Source of the DNA: Pseudomonadota bacterium
GTDB lineage: Bacteria; Pseudomonadota; Alphaproteobacteria; Micavibrionales; Micavibrionaceae
DNA length: 47,673 nt
Assembly: GCA_963204715.1 (NCBI GenBank)
Contig: CAUJHK010000038.1
Coordinates: forward strand, 1 to 47,673
Reading direction: 5' to 3'
Shown here piece after piece: positions 37,232-45,200 of the stretch. Under the pieces are notes generated by a model that searched no databases, had not been told where the DNA came from, and saw nothing but the letters and a program-made list of their open reading frames with translations. The translations under genes were made by a program, and so were the position numbers. Position 1 is the first letter of the stretch; every line of letters begins with the position of its first letter.

Positions 37232-37927
37232 ATGGGCGGTATGGAGTTTAACAAGATTTTCGCGGCCATTTTGGTGGCTGGTATTGTGGCCATGTTTGGG
37301 GGCTTTGTCGCCAAACAGCTGGTGCATCCTGTGGAATCTGAGGAATTTGCGTTCAAAATTGAAGCCGCTGAAGCGTCTGAAGGCGGCGCGGCGGCAAAGC
37401 CTGCGGGGCCAGACCCAATCTTGGCTTTAATTGCGACGGCGGATGTGGGCAAGGGTGAGAAAATAGCCAAGGCCTGCGCGGCCTGCCATACATTTACCAA
37501 AGGCGGCCCTGCGGGCGTTGGTCCTAACTTGTGGGGTGTTCTTGGTGGCCCTAAAGACCATATGCAAGGCTATGCCTATTCAGGCGCACTTCTTGAAGTG
37601 GGCGGCAAAACCTGGACCTATGCTGAGCTAAACAAGTTCCTGTGGAAGCCTAAGGCCTATGCCGCTGCCACCAAAATGAGCTTTGCGGGCGTGAAAAAGC
37701 CTGAAGAGCGCGCGGCCTTGCTGGCATGGCTTCGCACGCAAGCAGATTCGCCAAAGCCACTACCTGCCGAGGCGGACATTGCGGCGGAGAATGCTGAACT
37801 GGCGCCACCTGCTGCAACGGAAGCAGCCCCTGCGGCTACAGATGCAGCCGCGCCAGTTGAAGGCGCAGCGCCTGCTGCTGTGGATGCGGCCGCACCAGCG
37901 ACAGCTGAGAAACCTGCGGCCCATTAA
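37232..37927 (+). CDS. Membrane-anchored c-type cytochrome with Ala/Pro-rich C-terminal tail
   Basis: N-terminal TM; ACAACHTF heme motif (CxxCH); GVGPNLWGVLGG; TKMSFAGVKKPEERAALLAWLR. Confidence 0.92.
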   Translation: MGGMEFNKIFAAILVAGIVAMFGGFVAKQLVHPVESEEFAFKIEAAEASEGGAAAKPAGPDPILALIATADVGKGEKIAKACAACHTFTKGGPAGVGPNLWGVLGGPKDHMQGYAYSGALLEVGGKTWTYAELNKFLWKPKAYAAATKMSFAGVKKPEERAALLAWLRTQADSPKPLPAEADIAAENAELAPPAATEAAPAATDAAAPVEGAAPAAVDAAAPATAEKPAAH

Positions 37928-37956
37928 AGACAATACCCACTCTTTAAAAAATTACA

Positions 37957-37987
37957 AAACCCCCGCGATGTTTGCTCGGGGGTTTTT
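37957..37987 (+). terminator. Rho-independent terminator after cytochrome c gene
   Basis: AAAACCCCCG-cgatgtttgct-CGGGGGTTTTT. Confidence 0.9.
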
Positions 37988-38019
37988 GTTACCAGAGAAT
38001 CTGGGGGTGAAGGCTTTGC

Positions 38020-38472
38020 TTATGCCTTTTGTTCCCACCCGCCTTGTGGGCCTTGTTGCCAGTAGGTGACGGTGTGCCCAGCGTCTTTGTAGGCTTTCCA
38101 ACGCTCCCGCGCGGCCTCAATAGACTCATCATCCTGCCCATCCAGAAAATCACAAACCAAAGAAAAATCATCAGTATTTTCAGGGACGGGGTGAACATTG
38201 CACAGGGCCAGCATATCCGCATTGTTGGGGTTTTCAGGCTTTGTCGTCAGATAGAGAGGCTGAAGCGCGGCATGCCCGTCTTTTTCAGTGCCATGTGGCA
38301 AAAAGCCATCCGCCCGCGCGGTCCATAGAACATCATCATATCGCGCCACATCTTTGGCATGGTTACACATCAGCACAATTTTATGGCCTTGCGCGAAAGC
38401 TTTGGCCAAAAGGGCGGGGACGGCTTGTTCCAAAGGCTGCGTAGTCACGTGGTAAAAGCGGATGTCGGCCAT
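38020..38472 (-). CDS. holC: DNA polymerase III subunit chi
   Basis: MADIRFYHVTTQPLEQAVPALLAKAFAQGHKIVLMC...LDDVLWT-type layout; near pepA. Confidence 0.87.
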   Translation of the reverse strand: MADIRFYHVTTQPLEQAVPALLAKAFAQGHKIVLMCNHAKDVARYDDVLWTARADGFLPHGTEKDGHAALQPLYLTTKPENPNNADMLALCNVHPVPENTDDFSLVCDFLDGQDDESIEAARERWKAYKDAGHTVTYWQQGPQGGWEQKA

Positions 38473-38473
38473 G

Positions 38474-39457
38474 TTACTCTTCTCTTTTTGGCGGGTAGGC
38501 GTGATGAACGCCGTTATAATCTTCAATCGTATAATTCCCATGCGCATCTTTTTGCAGGGAGCTTGGTGTTAAAGGCATTTTGCCATAACCCCCGGGGATA
38601 TCGAGCACATAATGGGGTTGTGCCAAACCACTCACCCGCCCGCGTAAGTCTTTCATAATGTCCTGCCCTTTTTCAAAACTTACTTGAAAATGCCCGCTAC
38701 CTTTGACCAGATCTGGATGGTGGAGATAGTAGGGCTTTACGCGCAAGGAGAGTAGTTTTCGAAACAGGGCTTCCAGTGTTTGGGCAGAGTCATTAACGTC
38801 TTTCAACAAAACAGATTGTGACAAAAGAACAGCCCCCGTACGGGACAGCTTTAAAAGAGCCTCTTGTACCTCAGCATTAATTTCCTGTACGTGGTTTACA
38901 TGTATGACAAGGTACAATGCTTTTTCAAGTCTGGAAAAAACCTTTGCCATGTCAGTGTCCACTCTGCTTGGCTGGACAACGGGAATGCGCGTATGAATGC
39001 GAATTATATCAAGGTGGGCAATGGCTTCCAGCTGTTCTAACAAAGCGCCCAGTCTTGTTGTGTCCAGCGTTAAAGGATCGCCGCCTGTTAAGATAACCTC
39101 GCGTATGGCGGGGGTGGTACGCAAGTAGGACAGGGCAGATTCAAGAGTGTCTTGCGGCAGTACACCAGACTCTTCTTGCAGCATTTCCTTTCGAAAACAA
39201 TAGCGGCAGTGCACGGCGCATATATCCGTTATTTTCAAAAGTGCCCTGTCTGGGTAACGGTGCACAATGGCTGGTACGGGTGAGTGAGCATTATCGCCTA
39301 TGGGGTCATAGCGCTCATTCACGTCCAATATATCTTCGCGGACATCATAAAGATATTGCAAGGCGACAGGGTCTTTTGCGTCTGTCCCTTTGATGGTCGC
39401 GCGAACCTGCCGCGTCAGCTTTTCCTGAAAAAGCGGTTTTACAGCGGCTTTGCTCAT
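38474..39457 (-). CDS. KamA/EpmB-family radical SAM lysine 2,3-aminomutase-like protein
   Basis: CAVHCRYCFRKEM (CxxxCxxC), ILTGGDPLTL, RIHTRIPVVQPSRV, YYLHHPDLVKGSGHF, LDIPGGYGKMPL (PLP Lys region). Confidence 0.92.
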   Translation of the reverse strand: MSKAAVKPLFQEKLTRQVRATIKGTDAKDPVALQYLYDVREDILDVNERYDPIGDNAHSPVPAIVHRYPDRALLKITDICAVHCRYCFRKEMLQEESGVLPQDTLESALSYLRTTPAIREVILTGGDPLTLDTTRLGALLEQLEAIAHLDIIRIHTRIPVVQPSRVDTDMAKVFSRLEKALYLVIHVNHVQEINAEVQEALLKLSRTGAVLLSQSVLLKDVNDSAQTLEALFRKLLSLRVKPYYLHHPDLVKGSGHFQVSFEKGQDIMKDLRGRVSGLAQPHYVLDIPGGYGKMPLTPSSLQKDAHGNYTIEDYNGVHHAYPPKREE

Positions 39458-41016
39458 ACGCAGTAATGGTCCATCACCAGCTTGTAAAGCAGGCGTACGC
39501 CAAAGCCTGACCCGCCTTTGGGAACGGTTGGCTTATCAGACTTCCACCAAGCTGTCCCCGCAATATCAAGATGCGCCCAGGGCGTTTTTCCTTCGATAAA
39601 ATGCTCCAAAAACCCTGCCGCGGAACAGGCCCCGCCATAACGGCCAAGATTGCCTAGATTTTGCAAATCCGCCACTTTGCTTTTCATTTCCTCGCGGTAC
39701 GCCTCATCCAGCGGCATGCGCCACAGTTTTTCGCCAGAGGCCGTACTGGCGTTGCTAAGCTGTGACCAGAGCTTGTCATCATTGACGAACGCGCCTGCGT
39801 ACTCATATCCCAGTGCCACCATAATGGCGCCCGTCAGTGTGGCTAGATCCACAATCATTTTGGGTTTGTCGGTACGCTGTATGTATGTCAGCGCATCACA
39901 CAACACCAGCCGCCCTTCGGCGTCTGTGTTTAACACTTCAATGGTTTTGCCCGACAGGGATTTGACAATATCGCCTGGCCTGTACGACCTGTCGGATGGC
40001 ATATTTTCAGCCAGCCCGACAATGCCGACCACATTCACTTTTGCCTTGCGGGCGGCCAGTGCGCGGATGAGCCCCACCACAGCGGCAGAGCCGCCCATAT
40101 CCATTTTCATCTCTTCCATTCCCGCCGCGGGCTTGATGGAAATGCCGCCTGTGTCAAACGTCACACCCTTGCCGACAAAGGCAATGGGAGCGTCCGCCTT
40201 GGAGGGTTTCGCGCCTTTGCCACTGCCTGTAGCGCCAGACGTACCGTTCCAGCGCATAATCACAACGCGCGGCGGACGGATAGAGCCCATGCCGACCGCA
40301 AGGTGCGCGCCAAAGCCCAGTTTCTCCATTTTTTTGTCGTCCAGAATCTCTACCTGTACGCCCAAGGCGCCCAGCTCTTTTTTTATGATGGCGGCATAGC
40401 TTTGCGGGTAGAGAACATTCGCAACCTCATTCACAAGGTCACGCGCCAAATGTACGCCTTGTGCCAAAGCTTCCTCATCTTTGAACAGAGCTTGGGCTTT
40501 TGCACTGGCTGTTGTAACGATTGTGACGGAGGATAAAGTTTTCGATTTCTTCCTGTCCCCAGATAAATCCTTTGATTTGTATTTATCAAAGTTATAATCA
40601 CGCAGCCGTACGCCCGCCGCCAATGCGCTTGCGGCTTCGGCCTCGCTTGTTTTTGTATTTTTGGGCATGTCTAGCAAAAGGCTGGCAGACTCTGTACTGA
40701 TAGATTTTAAGGTCGTCAGGATTTTACCACCCAGATTTTCAAATGCTATGACATCCAGCTTTTCAGCCGCGCCCATGCCCACAACCAGAACCTGATCAAA
40801 CCCTGCGCCCTTGGGCAGGATAACGCTTAATACATCGCCGTGCTTGCCCTTAAAACCTTCTCTGACACGTAAAGCAGAGGCTATAAGCCCGCCCGCCTTT
40901 TTGTCCAGAGCCGCCGCCTGATCTGTCAACGCACCGCCTTCCATAGCAAAAACCACGGCGGTATCAGACTTTGGCTTGGCTGATTTTGAGAAGGAGAGGA
41001 CTACTTGTTTGGTCAT
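39454..41016 (-). CDS. pepA: Leucyl aminopeptidase
   Basis: VGKGVTFDTGGISIKPAAGMEEMKMDMGGSAAVVG, NTDAEGRLVLCDALTY. Confidence 0.96.
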   Translation of the reverse strand: MTKQVVLSFSKSAKPKSDTAVVFAMEGGALTDQAAALDKKAGGLIASALRVREGFKGKHGDVLSVILPKGAGFDQVLVVGMGAAEKLDVIAFENLGGKILTTLKSISTESASLLLDMPKNTKTSEAEAASALAAGVRLRDYNFDKYKSKDLSGDRKKSKTLSSVTIVTTASAKAQALFKDEEALAQGVHLARDLVNEVANVLYPQSYAAIIKKELGALGVQVEILDDKKMEKLGFGAHLAVGMGSIRPPRVVIMRWNGTSGATGSGKGAKPSKADAPIAFVGKGVTFDTGGISIKPAAGMEEMKMDMGGSAAVVGLIRALAARKAKVNVVGIVGLAENMPSDRSYRPGDIVKSLSGKTIEVLNTDAEGRLVLCDALTYIQRTDKPKMIVDLATLTGAIMVALGYEYAGAFVNDDKLWSQLSNASTASGEKLWRMPLDEAYREEMKSKVADLQNLGNLGRYGGACSAAGFLEHFIEGKTPWAHLDIAGTAWWKSDKPTVPKGGSGFGVRLLYKLVMDHYCV

Positions 41017-41150
41017 AATAACATTTTTCTTTCTTTGAATTTAGAAGTGCCCGATAGACGAACACACAATATAAAGCTATGAGATATCATAAATCTTTTT
41101 TACAACTCTGCCAGTGGCCAAGGCCATAAAACCCCTGTTTTTTAAAGACA

Positions 41151-42278
41151 ATGATATTTGACCGCTACCTATTGAAAAACCTTTTTATTGCGACGCTGTT
41201 TACGGCCATTTCGCTGGCGGCGATTATCATGCTCACGCAGTCTTTGCGGTTTTTGGAGCTGATTATCAATTCTGGCGCTTCTGGCCTGTCTTTCTTTGCG
41301 CTCACGTTTTTGGCACTACCGCGGTTTTTTGAGGTTATTCTTCCCATCGCGCTGATGATAGGCACCGTGTTTATCTATAATAAGATGACAGCGGATTCCG
41401 AAATGGTGGTCATGCGCACATCGGGTTTTTCGCCTTTGCGTATGGGGCGGCCAGCTCTTATGTTGGGTTGCTTAATAGCAGTCACAATCTTCATTATAAC
41501 GGCGTGGATATCACCCTTATCCTTATCCAAAATGCAGGTCATGCGTGTGACCATCAAGGCACAATTTTCCAACCTTTTGCTGCGCGATGGAATCTTTAAC
41601 CAGGTGGGTAAGGATTTGACGGTCTATATCCACAATCGCGGCAATGGTGGAGATTTGGAAGGGTTGCTCATACATGACACGCGAGATAAAACCCAGCCGC
41701 CTGTGACGGTTTTGGCCAAGCGCGGGGTGATTGTCAGCGATGATGACAAGCAGCAGGTGGTTATTTATGATGGATCTCGCCAGCAGGTCAGCCCGCAGAC
41801 AGGGGCCTATAACAGGCTTGACTTTGATCGCTATACCATAGATTTGCCCGATGCAGGCCCTGTGCAGCAAAGATGGAGAGAGCCTGATGAACGCACGCTT
41901 CTTGAACTAATGTTTCCCGATGAGGAAAGCAAAAAAGACGCCAAAACCATGCGCGAATTCAAAACCGAAATTCACCGCCGTTTTGTCAGTCCTTTTCTGG
42001 CCATCACCTACACGCTGATATCACTTTGCTGTCTTTTGCTGGGGGATTTAAACAGGCGCGGCCTTGGCCTTCGCATCATCATTGCAACGGGGTCGGTTAT
42101 CATATTACAAGGCCTTTATCTTGTGGCCTATAACCTTGCCAAAGAAAGCATGATGGGCCTTGCCTTGATGTATGGCGTAACCTTCGTGCCCCTTATGGCC
42201 GCATACTATCTTTTAACGCCTGCCTCTTACGCGGTGCGCCAGAAAATAAAGCAGCAATGGGCGGGGATGATGTCATGA
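41151..42278 (+). CDS. lptF: LPS export permease LptF
   Basis: YjgP/YjgQ family: IFDRYLLKNLFIATLFTAISLAAIIMLTQSLRFLELIINSG; followed by lptG. Confidence 0.93.
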   Translation: MIFDRYLLKNLFIATLFTAISLAAIIMLTQSLRFLELIINSGASGLSFFALTFLALPRFFEVILPIALMIGTVFIYNKMTADSEMVVMRTSGFSPLRMGRPALMLGCLIAVTIFIITAWISPLSLSKMQVMRVTIKAQFSNLLLRDGIFNQVGKDLTVYIHNRGNGGDLEGLLIHDTRDKTQPPVTVLAKRGVIVSDDDKQQVVIYDGSRQQVSPQTGAYNRLDFDRYTIDLPDAGPVQQRWREPDERTLLELMFPDEESKKDAKTMREFKTEIHRRFVSPFLAITYTLISLCCLLLGDLNRRGLGLRIIIATGSVIILQGLYLVAYNLAKESMMGLALMYGVTFVPLMAAYYLLTPASYAVRQKIKQQWAGMMS

Positions 42279-43378
42279 TAAAAAGCCTCTTTCCTTCTAC
42301 CTTAAGCCGTTATCTGGCACGGTTTTACGCGGTGTCTTTCCTGCAACTTCTGGGCATTTTGCTGGGCATTGTGTATTTGTTTGAAACGGTGGAATTGCTC
42401 CGCCGTGCAGCAAAATATGAGAACGTACCTTTGTCACTGGTCTTGCAGATGGGGCTTTTGAAGCTTCCCGATGTCGGGCAGATCGTCTTGCCCTTTGCCA
42501 TACTTTTTGCTGCACTTTACACTTTTTGGTCGCTGGTGCGAAAGCAAGAGCTTGTGATCGTGCGTTCTGCTGGGCTTTCGGTCTGGCAATTCCTAACCCC
42601 CATTCTAGGCGTTGCCATGCTGGCGGGGGTTGTGCACATGACGGTTTTAAATCCTTTAAGTGCCATGCTTATTACGCGCTACCATGCCATGGAAATGGAA
42701 TATTTAGGAAGCAAAGAAAACACCATCTCTGTGGGAGAGCAGGGGCTATGGCTAAGGCAAAAAACTGATGATGGCGGTGTTATTTTGCATGCGGACAAGG
42801 TGCGGATGCCACAATGGGAGCTATCAGGTGTGAGCGTCTTTTACTTTTCTAAAGAGGGGGCGTTCGTCAAAAGGCTTGATTCCAAAACAGCCTATCTGGA
42901 AGCGGGGCAGTGGGTGTTTAAAACCCCCACCGTCAATGGGGAGGGCGCAACGCCTTCGGTTAAGCCTATAGAAACCCTTGCTACCAGCCTAACGGTCAAC
43001 GAAATTGAAGAAAGTTTTTCCACGGCTGAGCAAACCCCCTTCTGGTCCCTTCCAGGCTATATTAAGACCATGGAGGCCACGGGCTTTGATTCCCGAAAAT
43101 TGCGCATCCATTTTCAAAGCCTTTTGGCGCAGCCTTTGCTTTTTGCGGCTATGGTGGTGCTGGCGGCCACAGTGTCTTTGCGGACGGGCCGCATGCAGGC
43201 GACAGAGCTTTTGATAGGGCTTGGGGCAGGCATAGGATTTTTGGTCTTTTTTATCACCAGTTTTTTGCAGGCTTTGGGGGCTTCTGACCAAATCCCTGTG
43301 GGCGTTGCCGCATGGTTTCCGCCCATTATAGCCATGGCGCTGGGGATTAGTGTCATTCTTACAACAGAGGATGGATGA
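42275..43378 (+). CDS. lptG: LPS export permease LptG
   Basis: YjgP/YjgQ family: LSRYLARFYAVSFLQLLGILLGIVYLFETVELLRRA; ATGA overlap with lptF. Confidence 0.93.
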   Translation: MIKSLFPSTLSRYLARFYAVSFLQLLGILLGIVYLFETVELLRRAAKYENVPLSLVLQMGLLKLPDVGQIVLPFAILFAALYTFWSLVRKQELVIVRSAGLSVWQFLTPILGVAMLAGVVHMTVLNPLSAMLITRYHAMEMEYLGSKENTISVGEQGLWLRQKTDDGGVILHADKVRMPQWELSGVSVFYFSKEGAFVKRLDSKTAYLEAGQWVFKTPTVNGEGATPSVKPIETLATSLTVNEIEESFSTAEQTPFWSLPGYIKTMEATGFDSRKLRIHFQSLLAQPLLFAAMVVLAATVSLRTGRMQATELLIGLGAGIGFLVFFITSFLQALGASDQIPVGVAAWFPPIIAMALGISVILTTEDG

Positions 43379-43567
43379 TTTGTATAAAAATCACCTTTGG
43401 GGCTTGAGGTCGTGGGGCAGTCGTGCGAAATCTGTACTGTTTTACTGTTAAAACCCCATTATTTTACAGAATGAATATTTGCAAATTTCCCGTTAACGGG
43501 CTGTAAAGACAGGGTTGATAAGATGTAGCAGGGGCAGGGTATGCCCAAAATATTTTGAGAGAGAACC

Positions 43568-44344
43568 ATGGGATTTAAAAAATTGAAAATATCGTTGCTT
43601 GTTGTTGTGGCTTTGGCCTCTATGGGTCTGGCTGGTTGCTCAACCAGCAACAAAGGGGAAGCTGTTGTTGTGGGGGGGGAGCAAATCAGCGACCCGTTTG
43701 AAGGCACAAACCGCACCATTTTGTCTATCAACGAAGATATTGATAAAGCTGTGCTGGAGCCAGTGGCACGCGGCTATCGCTATGTTGCACCAAAGCCAGT
43801 GCGAAGCAGTGTTCGCAATTTTCTACGCAACTTGAAAAGCCCCGTCATTATGGGGAACGAGTTGTTGCAAGGCGACTTCACAGGCCTTGCCAATGCCACA
43901 GGCCGTTTGATTATCAACACGCTTCTTGGCGTTGGTGGTTTGTTTGATGTGGCAGACATGGGTGGCATTCCCTACCAGCCGGAAGACTTTGGCCAAACGC
44001 TTGCCACTTGGGGCGTTGGAAACGGCCCATACTTTGTTGTGCCGCTATTAGGCCCCTCGACCTTGCGTGATGGTACAGGACTGTTGGTTGACAGCTTCTT
44101 AGACCCCGTGCGTATTTACATGTTCAACAATGACCTTGAATGGCTGCACTACACACGTGTCGGCGTGGGTATTATTGACCAGCGCGAAGAACTTTTGGAT
44201 GTTATTGATGATTTACGCCGCAACTCGTTTGACTACTATGCTGCGTTGCGCAGTGCGTATTATCAACGTCGTCAGGCATTGGTCAATGACATGGGGGCGG
44301 ATTCGTCTGCCGCTGGCCCAGAAATACCAGACTACGACAACTAG
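43568..44344 (+). CDS. mlaA: MlaA/VacJ outer-membrane lipoprotein
   Basis: Lipobox LAGC; DPFEGTNRTILSINEDIDKAVLEPVARGYRYVAP, FLRNLKSPVIMGNELLQG, DFGQTLATWGVGNGPYFVVPLLGPSTLRDG. Confidence 0.95.
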   Translation: MGFKKLKISLLVVVALASMGLAGCSTSNKGEAVVVGGEQISDPFEGTNRTILSINEDIDKAVLEPVARGYRYVAPKPVRSSVRNFLRNLKSPVIMGNELLQGDFTGLANATGRLIINTLLGVGGLFDVADMGGIPYQPEDFGQTLATWGVGNGPYFVVPLLGPSTLRDGTGLLVDSFLDPVRIYMFNNDLEWLHYTRVGVGIIDQREELLDVIDDLRRNSFDYYAALRSAYYQRRQALVNDMGADSSAAGPEIPDYDN

Positions 44345-44396
44345 GAAAAGGCCGCCGTCACAGTTTTGACAGGATTGGCCGCTAAACTTTTATTTG

Positions 44397-44437
44397 AAAA
44401 AGCCTGATGCTACACTAATAAGTAGCTCAGGCTTTTT
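44397..44437 (+). terminator. Terminator-like hairpin between mlaA and mlaC
   Basis: AAAAAGCCTGA-N19-TCAGGCTTTTT; 11-bp symmetric stem and T-run. Confidence 0.78.
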
Positions 44438-44468
44438 CCTGAAGATTGATTGTTTAAGGAAAGAAGAC

Positions 44469-45125
44469 ATGAAAAACAAACGCACCCCTTTATACGCACT
44501 CCTGCTTTCGGCGGCTTGTGTTTTTGCAGCCTCTGCGGGGAGCGCGGCGGCTGACTTGCGCATAGCTGCGCAAAGCACGCCGATGCTGTACCAGGTAGCA
44601 GATGTGGCAGAAGATGTTGGTGCCAAAAACTTTATCTCCAGTATGGGTGAGCGCGGTATTAATTTCCTTGGCAATCAGGCCATGTCTGAATCTGCAAAAA
44701 AGGCCGAGTTTAAAAAGCTTTTGAATGACAGCTTTGATATGAACACCATCGCGCGTTTTTCTCTGGGTTCTTCTTGGAAGACCGCGACACCTGCGCAGCA
44801 AAAAGAATATCTTTCTTTGTTTAACGCCATGATCATCAAGGTTTATTCCAAGCGCTTCTCTGATTACAAAGGGCAGACATTCGAAGTAAAATCATCGCGT
44901 AAGCAAAACGACAAGGATTCAGTGGTCACGTCCTTTATCGTCCCCGATGATGGCGCAAAGGTTCAGGTGGACTGGCGCGTGCGCAACAAAGGCGGCAGCT
45001 ATAAGGTAGTTGATATTGTTGTGGAAGGGGTCAGCATGTCCCAGACCCAGCGCGCAGATTTTGCAAGCGTTATCCAGCGCGGCGGCGGAAAAATAGAAGC
45101 GTTGCTGGAATATTTGCGCAAATAA
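44469..45125 (+). CDS. mlaC: MlaC/Ttg2D-family phospholipid-binding protein
   Basis: Signal peptide; FKKLLNDSFDMNTIARFSLGSSWKTATPAQQKEYLSLFNAMIIKVYSKRFSDY, YKVVDIVVEGVSMSQTQRADF. Confidence 0.93.
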   Translation: MKNKRTPLYALLLSAACVFAASAGSAAADLRIAAQSTPMLYQVADVAEDVGAKNFISSMGERGINFLGNQAMSESAKKAEFKKLLNDSFDMNTIARFSLGSSWKTATPAQQKEYLSLFNAMIIKVYSKRFSDYKGQTFEVKSSRKQNDKDSVVTSFIVPDDGAKVQVDWRVRNKGGSYKVVDIVVEGVSMSQTQRADFASVIQRGGGKIEALLEYLRK

Positions 45126-45146
45126 GCCCGTCTTAAAAACGAATTT

Positions 45147-45183
45147 AAAAACCCGCCAGGCTTTGATGTCTTGCGGGTTTTTT
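45147..45183 (+). terminator. Rho-independent terminator after mlaC
   Basis: AAAAACCCGC-N16-GCGGGTTTTTT. Confidence 0.85.
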
Positions 45184-45200
45184 AATGCAGATAAAAATCT

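Noticed and set aside
39650-40399. Plus-strand 249-aa ORF
   Set aside because: Antisense to pepA, which has full diagnostic motifs; Ser/Pro/Ala composition typical of a shadow ORF.
43490-43501. Perfect palindrome CCCGTTAACGGG upstream of mlaA
   Set aside because: Single 12-bp palindrome without repeat context or matching copy in the window; insufficient to call an operator.
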